A DNA stretch of 64,000 bases from JAIBJN01 sp963838795 (lineage in GTDB: Bacteria; Actinomycetota; Thermoleophilia; Gaiellales; Gaiellaceae): contig CAWISL010000010.1 of the NCBI GenBank assembly GCA_963838795.1, positions 476,681 through 540,680 on the forward strand, in the 5' to 3' direction. Shown here in pieces: positions 51,047 through 59,703 of this stretch (position 1 is its first letter; every line of letters starts with the position of its first letter). The translations under genes and the position numbers were made by a program. The notes under the pieces were generated by a model. The model saw nothing but the letters and a program-made list of their open reading frames with translations, ran no database searches and was not told the DNA's origin.

Positions 51047-52765
51047 CTAGCCTCGCCAGCGGTTCGTGATCGGGATGCGGCGGTCACGGCCGAAGGCTTT
51101 CGGGCGTAGCTTCACTCCTGGGGCTGCCTGGCGGCGCTTGTACTCGGCGCGATCGATCATCGCGACAGCCTGCTCCACGATCTCCGGGTCGAAGCCGTCC
51201 GATGCGAGCTCCTCGCGCGAGCTGTCCAGCTCCACATAGGCCTCCAGAACCCGGTCGAGCTTCGCGTAGGGAGGCAGCGAGTCCTCGTCCCGCTGGTCGG
51301 GTCGGAGCTCGGCGCTCGGGGCGCGCTCGATGATCGAGGCCGGAATCAGCTCCCGACCGGCGCGCTCGTTGAGATGCCGAGCCAGGCGAAAGACGTCCGT
51401 CTTGTAGACGTCTTTGAGCAGCGCGAATCCGCCGGCCATGTCTCCGTAGAGCGTCGCGTAGCCGACGGAGAGCTCGCTCTTGTTCCCGGTGGCGAGCGCG
51501 AGCCAGCCGAACTTGTTCGAGAGCGCCATCACGATCACGCCCCGCGCCCGTGCCTGGACGTTCTCCTCCGCGATGCCGGGCTCCGTCCCCGAGAACGCTT
51601 CGGCCAGGGCTGCGCCGAACGCGTCCACAATCGGGTCGATGGGGATCTCGAGATACCGGGCGCCGAGCGACTCGGCGACGGCGCGGGCGTCCTCGCGCGT
51701 CTCCGGCGAGGAAAACCGCGACGGCATGGAGACGCAGACGACATGCTCGGGCCCGAGCGCCTCGACGGCGAGCGCCGCGGTGAGCGCGGAGTCGATCCCC
51801 CCCGAGATCCCCAGGACGACCTCGGCGAAGCCGTTCTTGCGGGCGTAGTCGCCGAGGCCCAGCTCGATGGCGAGCCGCATCTCCTCCAGCTCGCCCAGCG
51901 GCTCGGCGACTGCCGGGCGCACGGGCGGCCTCTCCGGCGGATCCTGGCGCGGGACGTCGATCACCTCGGCCTCGGGCAGCTCGCGCCGGGCGCGGGCAAG
52001 GGAGCGCCGGCGCGCGTCGCGGAGCCTTCGCGCCACGGCGGTCGTCGCGTCGACGTCCACGAGGAGGAGCGCCTCCTCGAAGGCCGGCCCGCGAACGACG
52101 ACCTCGCCGTTCTCGTCGAGGACGAGGCTCTGGCCGTCGAAGATCAGTTCGTCCTGCGCGCCGACCGCGTTCACGAGGGCGATCCAGCAGGAGTTGTCCC
52201 GAGCGCGCGTGGCGAGCATCTCCTCACGCTCGGCCCCCTTGCCGACGTGGAAGGGCGAGGCCGAGATGTTGGCGACGACGTGCGCACCCGCGAGGGCCAG
52301 GTCGGTCGCGGGCGGGCCGGGCTGCCAGATGTCCTCGCAGACCGTCGGCCCGATGAGCGTCTCGCCGCAGCGGAGGAGCACGAGGCCGCGGCCGGGCTGG
52401 AAGTAGCGGTCCTCGTCGAACACCCCGTAGTTGGGGAGGAACTGCTTGCGGTACACCGCCTTCACGTCGCCGTCGGCGCAGACGGCGCAGGCGTTGAAGA
52501 GGTCCCGGTCGAGATGCGGGGTGCCCACGAGCGCAGCGATTCCCTTCGTCGCCGCGGCGATCTCCTCGAGCGTTCGGGCCGCCGCCTTCAGGAAGCCCGG
52601 GCGGAGGAGAAGATCCTCGGGTGGATAGCCGGTGACCGCAAGCTCCGGGAAGAGGACGAGGTCGGCCCCATCCTCCCGCGCCTCCTCGAGCCGGCCGAGG
52701 ATGCGCTCCCGGTTGCCGTCGAGATCGCCGACGACCGTGTTGATCTGGGCCAGAGCGAGCCTCAT
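51047..52765 (-). CDS. nadE: Glutamine-dependent NAD+ synthetase
   Basis: A 572-residue two-domain enzyme. The N-terminal nitrilase-like domain releases ammonia from glutamine with the Glu-Lys-Cys triad: Glu in LFPELAVTGYPPED, Lys in YRKQFLPNYGVFDE and Cys in GPTVCEDIW. The C-terminal domain (from about residue 290) has the ATP PP-loop LGISGGIDSALTAALAV, then TGNKSELSVGYATLYGD and LLKDVYKTDVF. It makes NAD+ from deamido-NAD+ in the cytoplasm. The length is close to other short glutamine-dependent forms. ATG 52765 follows a short gap with an A/T-rich TATGCCTATAAAG stretch that may contain the promoter. Confidence 0.95.
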   Translation of the reverse strand: MRLALAQINTVVGDLDGNRERILGRLEEAREDGADLVLFPELAVTGYPPEDLLLRPGFLKAAARTLEEIAAATKGIAALVGTPHLDRDLFNACAVCADGDVKAVYRKQFLPNYGVFDEDRYFQPGRGLVLLRCGETLIGPTVCEDIWQPGPPATDLALAGAHVVANISASPFHVGKGAEREEMLATRARDNSCWIALVNAVGAQDELIFDGQSLVLDENGEVVVRGPAFEEALLLVDVDATTAVARRLRDARRRSLARARRELPEAEVIDVPRQDPPERPPVRPAVAEPLGELEEMRLAIELGLGDYARKNGFAEVVLGISGGIDSALTAALAVEALGPEHVVCVSMPSRFSSPETREDARAVAESLGARYLEIPIDPIVDAFGAALAEAFSGTEPGIAEENVQARARGVIVMALSNKFGWLALATGNKSELSVGYATLYGDMAGGFALLKDVYKTDVFRLARHLNERAGRELIPASIIERAPSAELRPDQRDEDSLPPYAKLDRVLEAYVELDSSREELASDGFDPEIVEQAVAMIDRAEYKRRQAAPGVKLRPKAFGRDRRIPITNRWRG

Positions 52766-52806
52766 GGGCCCAATTCTAGCCGTTTATGCCTATAAAGCGA
52801 AAACCG

Positions 52807-53193
52807 CTAGGTCTGGCGGGCCTCGAGGTACTTCTTCAGGCCGAGGAACGGCAGGATGAACGCTGCCAGGAGCGAGGCGACCCAGACGATCACCGTGGCG
52901 GCGATCCACGTTCCGATTCCTTCGATCGAGAGGCCGTCCGAGAGGAGGTCGGCGACCAGGAGAGCGACGAACGTCGCGATCAGCGACACGCCTCCGAGGG
53001 CGGCCGAGCGTCGTTCCCTGAACTGGCTCGCGAGGAACGGCGTCATAAGCGCGAACACCACGGTGAAGATGACGAGCGCGAGGACGAACCCCGCGGCGTC
53101 CAGCTTCACGCCGTCGAGGACCGCTGCCGCGACGAGCAGGCCGACCGCATTCGCCGCCACGACCACGAGCAGCCTGACGAGCAGTCGAATCAT
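52807..53193 (-). CDS. Phage-holin-family IV-type membrane protein
   Basis: A 128-residue protein with four membrane helices, of the type named mycobacterial 4-TM phage holin superfamily IV. The helices are LVRLLVVVAANAVGLLVAAA, AGFVLALVIFTVVFALMTPF, GGVSLIATFVALLVADLL and WIAATVIVWVASLLAAFIL. The family is chromosomal in most actinobacteria and its relation to true holins is unproven. It lies 9 bases after the aminotransferase stop region and before nadE in the same direction. Confidence 0.75.
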   Translation of the reverse strand: MIRLLVRLLVVVAANAVGLLVAAAVLDGVKLDAAGFVLALVIFTVVFALMTPFLASQFRERRSAALGGVSLIATFVALLVADLLSDGLSIEGIGTWIAATVIVWVASLLAAFILPFLGLKKYLEARQT

Positions 53194-53202
53194 GCGCGGA
53201 CC

Positions 53203-54249
53203 TTACTGGACCGCGGCGGATGGACGAAGCGCGGCCGCGGCCAGCTCGACGTCCGTCTCGTCGTTGTAGAGGTGGAAGGAGAGCCGAACGGATCCACCCC
53301 GCACCGAGCAGGCGATGCCCGCCTCCTGCAGCCGCCGTGCGGCGCCCTCGGCGTCGTCGACCGCGAGCCGAACGATCGGCGACTCCGCGTCGGGTAGGCC
53401 GAGCTCGCCGGTCAGGGCGCGGGCGAGGCCGAGGTTGTGCGCGGCGATGCGCCCGATCCCGAGGGAGGCGAAGAGCTCCAGGCTGGCTCGCCCGCCCGCT
53501 GCGGGGAGCCAGGGAAGCGAGACGTCGAGCCGGCGCGCGTCGCCGGTCAGCTCCGGAAGGCCGTAGTAGTCCTCATACGGATCCTCGCGCGACTTCCACC
53601 CCGCGGTCCACGGCTCGATCTCGAGGCGCCGCTCGGGCTCGGCGTAGAGGAACGCCAGCCCCCGCGGGCAGAGGAGCCACTTGTATGCATGCGCCACGAG
53701 GAAGTCGACTCCCTCGACGTCGACCGGATAGGCGCCTACGGCCTGGGTCGCGTCGAGGAAGATGCGGGCGCCAGTCGCCCGGAGCGCGTCCAGGTCGACG
53801 ACTCTGCCCTCCGCGGACTGGACGAGGCTCACGGAGACGATCGCCGTCCGCTCGTCGACTGCCTCCGGGACGGCTTCGAGCGGGACGAGACGCAGCTCCA
53901 CGCCTTGCCGCTCGAGGCCCTGCCAGGGGAGCATCGCCGACGTGAAGTCGCGCTCGTAGAGGACGACGTTCGAGCCCGCTTCCACAGGCAGGCTCGCCGC
54001 GACCAGGCCGGCCGCGCTCGAGGTGGTGGTCACGAGCGCGACGTCCTCCGGCCGCGCTCCGACGAGGCCGGCGAAGAGCGAGCGGCAGGCCTCGCCGTCC
54101 TCCTCCCAGTCCCGCCACCGTCGGCCGCAGCGCCAGCCCTCGAGCGCCTTCTCCATCGCGCGAAGGGTCGAGCGCGGCGGCAGGCCGTAGGTGGCGCTGT
54201 CCAGGTAGCCGCGCGTCGGCGTGCCTTCATACTCAGACGGCGCGAGCAA
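53203..54249 (-). CDS. Class V aminotransferase (isopenicillin-N-epimerase/Csd-like)
   Basis: A 348-residue PLP enzyme, shorter than SufS. GYLDSATYGLPPRSTLRAME starts the fold, and TTTSSAAGLVAASLP is the phosphate-binding segment. Asp in FLDATQAVGAYPVD stacks on PLP, and the Schiff-base Lys is in AHAYKWLLCPRGLAF. DYYGLPELTGDARRLD and LSFHLYNDETDVE close it. The likely start is TTG 54249, which overlaps the end of the acyl-CoA synthetase gene by 17 bases. Other starts in this frame are absent, and an ATG at 54227 is out of frame. The reaction is unknown. Confidence 0.8.
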   Translation of the reverse strand: MLAPSEYEGTPTRGYLDSATYGLPPRSTLRAMEKALEGWRCGRRWRDWEEDGEACRSLFAGLVGARPEDVALVTTTSSAAGLVAASLPVEAGSNVVLYERDFTSAMLPWQGLERQGVELRLVPLEAVPEAVDERTAIVSVSLVQSAEGRVVDLDALRATGARIFLDATQAVGAYPVDVEGVDFLVAHAYKWLLCPRGLAFLYAEPERRLEIEPWTAGWKSREDPYEDYYGLPELTGDARRLDVSLPWLPAAGGRASLELFASLGIGRIAAHNLGLARALTGELGLPDAESPIVRLAVDDAEGAARRLQEAGIACSVRGGSVRLSFHLYNDETDVELAAAALRPSAAVQ

Positions 54250-55261
54250 TGGCCTCGAGGGATTCGGGGTTCTCGACGGAGGAGAGGTCGCCGGGGTCCG
54301 CGCCCAGCGCCTTCGCCCGCACCGCGCGGCGCACGATCTTGGCGCTCCGCGTCTTGGGGAGCGCCGGGACGAAGACGACCCGGTCCGGCTTGAACGCCTT
54401 GCCGAGCTCGCTCGCCGCGGTCGCTGCCACCTCGGCGGCCAGCTCCTCGCTCGGCTCGTGGCCCGGGGCCAGCGACGCAGAAGACCCAGGCCACCTCGCC
54501 CTTCACCTGATGCGGCACGCCGACCGCTGCGGCTTCCGACACCGCCGGGTGGGCAACGGCGGCCGACTCGAGCTCCGCCGGGCCGATGCGCTTGCCGGCG
54601 ATGTTGAGCGTGTCGTCGGAGCGCCCGTGCAGGAACCAGTAGCCGTCCTCGTCCACCGAGGCCCAGTCGCCGTGGACCCAGACGCCGGGAAAGCGGCGCC
54701 AGTACGTGTCCAAGTACCGCTCGGGGTCGCGCCAGAAGCCACGCGTCATGCCGGGGAAGGGCCGCCGGCAGACTAGCTCTCCAACCTCGCCCGTGCCGAG
54801 GAGCGACGCGCCGTCGGCGCCCACGACGTCCATCGCCATCCCGAGCGCGGGCCCGCCGAGCGAGCACTCCTTGATCGGGATCGCGGGCGTGGGCGAGAGG
54901 AAGCACGCTGCCACCTCGGTGCCTCCCGAGCAGTTGATGATCGGGCGCTGCCCGCCTCCGACGCGTTCGAAGAGCCAGCGATAGGGATCGGGGTTCCACG
55001 GCTCGCCCGTCGTCACGAGAATCCGGAGCGAAGAGAGGTCGGCCTCCGGCTCGCCGTGCGGGATGAGCGCCCGAACGAGCGTCGGCGACAGGCCGAGCAC
55101 AGAGACGCGCTCGTCCTCGACCAGCCTCCAGAGGCGGTCGGCGGGCCGATCGGGCGCGCCCTCGGCGAACAGGAGCGTGCAGCCGAGCGCGCCGCCTCCG
55201 ACCACGGCCCACGGGCCCATGATCCAGCCCATGTCCGTGGAGAAGTGGAGCACGTCGTCGG
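54233..55261 (-). CDS. AMP-forming acyl-CoA synthetase, 5' end missing and frameshifted
   Basis: The visible part is the C-terminal half of an acetyl-CoA-synthetase-like enzyme. It starts abruptly at DADDVLHFSTDMGWIMGPW and continues GLSPTLVRALIP and INCSGGTEVAACFL. The late signatures VHGDWASVDEDGYWFLHGRSDD and LNIAGKRIGPAELES follow. At about 54460-54470, in a CCCGGGGCC run, the frame shifts and continues HEPSEELAAEV to the end. The catalytic Lys is in PKTRSAKIVRRAVR. The N-terminal half (about 250 residues) is absent, because at about 55,260 the sequence switches to proA on the other strand. It is a fragment made by that join. Confidence 0.8.
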
Positions 55262-55265
55262 CATC
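55255..55265. other. Join between two unrelated sequences (probable assembly chimera)
   Basis: To the left, minus-strand codons read VLHFSTDMGW of an acyl-CoA synthetase. To the right, plus-strand codons read IPRGGAGLIRSVV of proA. Both genes are cut inside conserved domains within the same ten bases, and no insertion sequence or repeat lies at the switch. Base composition and gene order also change here. Confidence 0.75.
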
Positions 55266-55913
55266 CCTCGTGGGGGTGCTGGGCTGATTCGCAGCGTCGT
55301 GGACGAGTCGACGGTGCCGGTGATCGAGACCGGTGTGGGCAACTGCACGGTGTACGTGGACGCCGAGGCCGACCTGGACCAGGCCCTGGCGATCGTCGTC
55401 AACTCGAAGACACAGCGGACCAGCGTCTGCAACGCGGCGGAGACGCTGCTCGTCCACTCCGAGGTCGCGGAGCAGTTCCTCCCCTCGGCGCTGACGGCAT
55501 TGCAGGATGCGGGCGTAACTGTGCACGGTGACGATCGAGTGCGTGCTTATAGCGACGACGTCGAACCTGTCACCGACGAGGACTGGGCGGCGGAGTTCCT
55601 TTCGCTGGACATCGCAGCGGGTGTCGTCGACTCTCTTGACGACGCCGTCGCGCACATCCGGCGGTGGGGGAGCGGGCACACCGAGGCGATCGTCACGCGA
55701 TCGCTGGCCCACGCCCGCAGATTCGCCGCGACGGTCGACTCGGCCGCCGTCATGGTAAATGCGTCAACCCGGTTCACCGACGGGGAAGAGCTCGGCTTCG
55801 GGGCCGAGATCGGCATCTCGACGCAGAAGCTGCACGCCCGGGGGCCGATGGGGCTGACCGAGTTGACCTCGACGATGTTCGTGGTAACTGGCGACGGTCA
55901 CATCCGTCGCTGA
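55262..55913 (+). CDS. proA: Gamma-glutamyl phosphate reductase, C-terminal half only
   Basis: About 216 residues of ProA, which reduces glutamyl-5-phosphate to the semialdehyde in proline synthesis. The first recognisable segment is IPRGGAGLIRSVV, which lies roughly in the middle of the usual 415-residue protein. The catalytic Cys is in TQRTSVCNAAETLLVH. GFGAEIGISTQKLHARGPMG is the typical end region. The N-terminal half, including the start codon, is missing because of the join at about 55,260. The frame open upstream of that point is antisense to the synthetase and meaningless. The genes downstream (nadD, rsfS) match the usual actinobacterial order. Confidence 0.93.
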
Positions 55914-55940
55914 CAGGTCAGGGCCGGTACGCTGCCCGAC

Positions 55941-56084
55941 ATGAGCGTCCTCCACCTGACCGAGCCCGCCGAGCGCATCGTCGAAGGACCGCCGGCTCCG
56001 GTGTGGGGCATCGGCGTCGTGGTCCTCCTGATGGGGTTGCTCATCGTGACGCTGATCTTCGGCAAGGGACGCCCGCACGCCTGA
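55941..56084 (+). CDS. 47-residue single-helix membrane protein between proA and nadD
   Basis: MSVLHLTEPAERIVEGPP precedes one membrane helix (WGIGVVVLLMGLLIVTLIF) and a short basic tail, GKGRPHA. The ATG at 55941 is 27 bases after the proA stop and the TGA lies 20 bases before nadD. Small single-helix proteins occupy this same position in many actinobacteria. Function unknown. Confidence 0.65.
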   Translation: MSVLHLTEPAERIVEGPPAPVWGIGVVVLLMGLLIVTLIFGKGRPHA

Positions 56085-56103
56085 AGCCGGTACCGGCGCT
56101 ACC

Positions 56104-56715
56104 TTGTCGCAGGTGGGTGATCGCAGGCGACTCGGCGTGATGGGCGGGACGTTCGACCCGATCCACCACGGGCATCTGGTCGCCGCCAGCGAGGTCCGAT
56201 CCTGGTTCGACCTCGATGAGGTCGTCTTCGTCCCGACTGGTCACCCCTGGCAGAAAACCGAGCGCGAGGTCTCGCCGGCCGAGGACCGCTATCTGATGAC
56301 GGTGATCGCGACCGCGTCGAACCCACGGTTTTCGGTCAGCCGCGTCGACATCGACCGCGCGGGCCCCACATTCACCGTCGACACACTCCGGGACCTGCAG
56401 GCCGAGCGGGGGCCGGATTGGGACCTGTTCTTCATCACCGGCGCCGACGCGCTCGAGCAGATCCTCTCGTGGCGCAACCCGGACGAGTTGTTCGCGCTCG
56501 CGCACTTCGTCGGCTGTACGCGGCCGGAGCACTCTCTAACCGCCGCGGGACTGCCCCCGGACAAGGTGACGCTCGTGGAGGTTCCGGCGCTGGCGATCTC
56601 GTCGACCGAGTGCCGGGAGCGGGTCGCCCGCGGCGAGCCGATCTGGTACCTCGTTCCGGATGGAATAGTCCAGTACATCACCAAACGTCGGCTCTATTCT
56701 GCCGGCCAGACGTGA
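56104..56715 (+). CDS. nadD: Nicotinate-nucleotide adenylyltransferase
   Basis: A 203-residue enzyme that adenylates nicotinate mononucleotide to deamido-NAD+. The nucleotidyltransferase motif is MGGTFDPIHHGHLVAASE near residue 13, with the two His. VVFVPTGHPWQK and VDIDRAGPTFTVDTL follow, and the late motif is AISSTECRERV. Length is normal. Start is TTG 56104, though a GTG at 56113 is possible. It sits between the small membrane protein and rsfS. The left part of the window holds the next enzyme of this pathway (nadE), but probably from another genome. Confidence 0.95.
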   Translation: MSQVGDRRRLGVMGGTFDPIHHGHLVAASEVRSWFDLDEVVFVPTGHPWQKTEREVSPAEDRYLMTVIATASNPRFSVSRVDIDRAGPTFTVDTLRDLQAERGPDWDLFFITGADALEQILSWRNPDELFALAHFVGCTRPEHSLTAAGLPPDKVTLVEVPALAISSTECRERVARGEPIWYLVPDGIVQYITKRRLYSAGQT

Positions 56716-56757
56716 GACGCTGGACCCCGGAAGGTCCCCGAACGAAAGGCCGTACGT

Positions 56758-57132
56758 TTGCCCGCCTCCCCCCGCGCGATGTCGCTTGCCGTTGCGGCCG
56801 CCGAAGCCGCCGCTGAGAAGCTCGCCGACGACATCGTCGCGTTCGACGTTTCCGACCGGCTCGCCATCACCGATGTCTTCGTCATCTGCTCCGCGCCCAA
56901 CGACCGTCAGGTCAGATCGATCGTCGACGGCGTCGAGGAACGGCTGAGCGCGCTCAACGCCAAACCTGTTCGCCGCGAGGGCGAACGGGAAGGTCGTTGG
57001 GTGCTCCTCGACTACCTCGACATCGTTGTTCACGTCCAACACAGCGACGACCGAACGTTCTATGCGCTGGAACGGTTGTGGAAGGACTGCCCGTTGATTC
57101 CGCTGCCGGAAGCCGTGCGAGCCGGCAGGTGA
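56758..57132 (+). CDS. rsfS: Ribosomal silencing factor RsfS
   Basis: A 124-residue RsfS/RsfA protein, which binds ribosomal protein uL14 and keeps ribosomal subunits apart in starvation. Typical segments are DDIVAFDVSDRLAITDVFVI, SAPNDRQVRSIVDGVEE and the conserved GRWVLLDYLDIVVHVQ, then FYALERLWKD. The TTG start at 56758 fits the family N-terminus. The stop overlaps the GTG of the phosphatase gene by three bases. Confidence 0.95.
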   Translation: MPASPRAMSLAVAAAEAAAEKLADDIVAFDVSDRLAITDVFVICSAPNDRQVRSIVDGVEERLSALNAKPVRREGEREGRWVLLDYLDIVVHVQHSDDRTFYALERLWKDCPLIPLPEAVRAGR

Positions 57133-57764
57133 GCCGGCGGATCGTCCTGTGGCGGCATGGGCGGACCGAGTGGAATGCGACCGGCCGTTTCCAGGGGCAG
57201 ACCGACATCGACCTCGACGAGATCGGGCGCGCACAGGCGTGGGAGTCGGCCCGAAGACTGGCCGCGCTGGAGCCCGACCTGCTGATATCGTCCGATTTGC
57301 GACGCACCCGGGACACCATGGCGGCACTCGCCGAGATCACCGGCAAGCCGATTCAACTCGATGAGCGCCTACGGGAAACGTTTGCCGGCGAATGGCAGGG
57401 CCTCACCGGCGCCGAGATCGCATCGCGTTTTCCCGAGGAGTACAAGGCCTGGCGCGCCGGTGACCCGCTGCTCAAGGTCGGCGGTGGCGAGACTCGCCAG
57501 GACGTCGCAGAGCGGATGGCCGCCGCCGTCCGGGACATCGCGGCGCGACTGTCCGACGACGGCCTTGCGGTGCTGACGACCCATGGTGGCGCGGCCAGAC
57601 TCGGCATTGCGGCGCTCATCGGCATGCCGCTCGAGCGGTTCACCAATATCGGCGGGCTCTCCAACGGGTCGTGGTCGATGCTGCGTGACACCGACCAGGG
57701 CTGGGTCTTGGTCGAGCACAACGCTGGGACGTTGCCGACGCCGGTCGTGATCGAAGAGGGCTGA
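57129..57764 (+). CDS. Histidine phosphatase (phosphoglycerate-mutase family), GpgP-like
   Basis: A 211-residue branch-1 histidine phosphatase. The phosphohistidine motif is VLWRHGRTEWNATGRFQGQ near the start. SDLRRTRDTMAAL and the Glu of ETFAGEWQG follow, and the second His is in VLTTHGGAARLG. In mycobacteria the gene at this position after nadD-rsfS encodes glucosyl-3-phosphoglycerate phosphatase (GpgP), which works in methylglucose lipopolysaccharide synthesis; that assignment here rests on position. GTG 57129 overlaps the rsfS stop. The frame upstream shadows rsfS. Confidence 0.88.
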   Translation: MSRRIVLWRHGRTEWNATGRFQGQTDIDLDEIGRAQAWESARRLAALEPDLLISSDLRRTRDTMAALAEITGKPIQLDERLRETFAGEWQGLTGAEIASRFPEEYKAWRAGDPLLKVGGGETRQDVAERMAAAVRDIAARLSDDGLAVLTTHGGAARLGIAALIGMPLERFTNIGGLSNGSWSMLRDTDQGWVLVEHNAGTLPTPVVIEEG

Positions 57765-57828
57765 CGTGCCTAGACGGGATTACGGGCTGGACTGCTCGGT
57801 CCGTTATCCTTGCTGAGCCGATCGGCAC

Positions 57829-57901
57829 GGGGCTGTGGCGCAGCTGGTAGCGCACCTCCATGGCATGGAGGGGGTCAGGGGTTCGAGTCCCCTCAGCTCC
57901 A
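57829..57901 (+). tRNA. tRNA-Ala (anticodon GGC)
   Basis: A 73-nt cloverleaf. The acceptor 5' GGGGCTG pairs with CAGCTCC, with one G-U pair. The D-arm region is GGCGCAGCTGGTAGCGC. The anticodon stem CCTCC/GGAGG encloses ATGGCAT, so the anticodon is GGC. The T-arm is GGGGTTCGAGTCCCC-like. The discriminator is A and CCA is not encoded. It lies 64 bases after the phosphatase gene. The last 7 bases plus about 40 bases of flank are duplicated at 59.7 kb. Confidence 0.95.
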
Positions 57902-57942
57902 CTCCGACGGGACCTTGTCGCGCTTACTCGAACCCTGTGGTT
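57895..57942. repeat. Att-like repeat, copy 1: tRNA-Ala 3' end and flank
   Basis: From AGCTCCA (the last seven bases of tRNA-Ala) through ACTCGAACCC to TGTGGTT, this matches 59,696-59,744 with only a few differences. The segment ACTCGAACCC at 57926-57935 is the reverse complement of the tRNA's own T-arm (57879-57888). It is a candidate integration site at the tRNA end. Confidence 0.6.
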
Positions 57943-58276
57943 AATCACTAGTCGAAATGGAGAACTTTTTCACGGTCCGCTTGCGCTTCTGATCGAGCTA
58001 TGACGAGGCCGTACCAAGACGGCCTAGACACGTGCCGGTCTCACTCTCAGCGGCATGTCCGTACGTTCCTAGCGACAGCTAATCCCGAGGCATCCGCTCG
58101 CTCGCCGCCCGGTTCGATCGTTGATCGGCGCGTAAAGTCGCCACGGGAACGACGGACTCTTCCGATGGGCGGTGAGCGTGTGATGCGATGCCGAGAATGT
58201 CGGCCACGGGGACAGAGCAGCCGACCGAGGCTCACTGTGCCTGCGACGGAGGAGCCCGTCAGGTGGTCGGCGAATG
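57943..58276. other. Gap without recognisable gene
   Basis: About 330 bases follow the tRNA flank. I see no intact frame with plausible codon use, no RNA gene and no strong promoter. A short frame beginning ATGTCGGCCACG near 58,196 could be the start of the broken FUSC-like gene, but it runs into a stop within 40 codons. Confidence 0.4.
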
Positions 58277-59223
58277 CTCCATCTTCTTGGTGCGGTGCTA
58301 GTCGGCGTTGTTCTTCCTGCCGTCCTGATAGGCGCATTGGTGGGTGAGTTGGGTGTCTCGGCGTTGTTCACCGGGCGTGTTGTGGGGTGCTCTCGGTGCC
58401 AAACTCGGCGGGGACACGCCGGATGGTCTACCTGACGCCACTGGTCGGGGTGGTTGCTGGACTGGGGGCGTATACGGCGTACGACTGGTGGTGGGTGGCG
58501 CTGCTGGCGACCACGGGAGTCATTGCCGGTGCCGGGTATCGGTTCGGCTGGTTCGCTCCGTTGCTGATGGCTCCTTTTGCCGCCACATTCGTCACGCCGG
58601 TCTCGACCGCGACGTCCGCGCTCACGTTCGGGGCGATCGTTGCGATAGGCGTCGGGTACGGCATCGTGATCGCGCGCCGTTTCGGTGCGCCGCCGGTGGT
58701 CGAGGGTGCCAGGTACTCGCTGCCAGTCACCGTCGTTATCGCGCTAAGCCTTCGGCGCCGTCATGGGTGCGGCCGCATCGGTCGGGGTGGCGTTGTCGTG
58801 GACCGAGCCGTACTGGGTGCCCGAGCCGATCCTCATCCTCGTGATGTACCTGCTGTTGGGGCAGACGTGAGCGCATCCACGAGAAGGCGCTCGGGACTGC
58901 GGCTGGGTGCGGCTGCTGCGGTGGTCGTGGCGATCATCGCGCCGCCCTCGTGGGTTCTCACGGCCTTGGCCATTTTGGCGTTCCTGCTCGCGGTCATGCA
59001 GCGGGCGACGTACTGGCGGATGTACGGCCTATACACGTTTTCTCTGGTGCTCTTCGTCGCCGCCCCAGACGACGTGGCGTTCGAAGCCGAGGAACGCGGG
59101 TTCCAGATTCTCGCGGGCATTGCCTTGTTGATCGTCGGTCTGGCCATCCTCCACGGCATAGGTGACAGGCTGGCCCGGCGATACCCACAACCAGAACTAG
59201 CAAGCGACGCGCAGCGTGCCTGA
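58277..59223 (+). pseudogene. FUSC-like membrane protein, broken by several frameshifts
   Basis: Pieces of one membrane protein appear in successive frames. LHLLGAVLVGVVLPAVLIGA and the following helix are in one frame from 58277. VYLTPLVGVVAGLGAYTAYDW and further helices are in a second. FGAVMGAAASVGVALSWTEP with YWVPEPILILVMYLLLG are in a third, from about 58,745 to 58,868. AAAAVVVAIIAPPSWVLTAL and MYGLYTFSLVLFVAAPDD then continue in the second frame to the stop at 59223. The helix pattern and the WVPEPILILVMY stretch match aromatic-acid/fusaric-acid exporter-like (FUSC) proteins. Four shifts in 900 bases mean either decay or poor sequence. It lies between the two att-like copies, so it may be cargo. 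Confidence 0.6.
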
Positions 59224-59438
59224 TCGCTGAAGGCGTCGAGCGACGGGATCCATCTGGCGAAATGGTGACCCGCCTCGACCCGCGTTGTGGACATCCGCTC
59301 ATCGGCAGAAGAGGGCGTGTGCGCTCCGCTAGAGTCGCCCGGCAGGGTCTTGCGACATTGGTGACGGGCAGAGTGAGGTTGCGCCCGAGGTAGCGCACCC
59401 GCGATAGCTATGCGCTGTAGTAGTGCTTCAGGTTGAGG
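59224..59438. other. Gap without recognisable gene
   Basis: No intact reading frame, RNA gene or clear signal is visible in these 215 bases between the FUSC-like remnant and the HTH remnant. Confidence 0.4.
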
Positions 59439-59703
59439 TCAATGGCGCAGGATGCGCTTGACGCTGCTCAGGCTGATGCCGTATCGCTCGGCCAGTTCTC
59501 GTTGTGGTGTGCCGGCACGGCTGTCGGTCAGCAGCTGGCGGATGATCTGCTCGCCCAGTCGGTCGGCGAGCCGCCAGCGTCGGCGAGCCGAAGGAGGGGA
59601 AGCGGCGCTGTTGTGGTCGAGCGTTGACATGGGTGACTGCCTGGGCAGCACGCGCCACTATGTCCCGAACCTCAGGGTTCGAGTAGAGGCGCACAAGCTC
59701 CAC
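59439..59703 (-). pseudogene. Short HTH protein (recombinase/resolvase-type helix-turn-helix), frame broken
   Basis: Read on the minus strand, one frame from GTG 59703 gives ELVRLYSNPEVRDIVARAAQ and AVTHV. Another frame from about 59,600 gives RRRWRLADRLGEQIIRQLL, then AERYGISLSSVKRILRH to the stop at 59439. The latter is a clear helix-turn-helix like the C-terminus of serine recombinases and small actinobacterial HTH proteins. A frameshift at about 59,600 probably links the two. The first part is the segment repeated at 61,820-61,898, so this gene or a relative existed in at least two copies. Confidence 0.5.
59624..59702. repeat. 79-bp direct repeat, copy 1
   Basis: Identical at 75 of 79 positions by eye to 61,820-61,898. 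It begins TTGACATGGGTGAC and ends CACAAGCTCCA. It carries GGGTTCGAGT (59675-59684), the tRNA T-arm sequence. On the minus strand it encodes the ELVRLYSNP segment of the HTH remnant. Confidence 0.8.

Noticed and set aside
52807..53193. Holin-like protein as evidence of a prophage
   Set aside because: It is a chromosomal family in actinobacteria, it sits beside nadE, and no phage structural or lysis gene is nearby.
55056..55913. An apparent fusion protein reading from inside the synthetase region into ProA
   Set aside because: The first 68 or so residues are antisense to the synthetase. The frame only exists because of the join at about 55,260.
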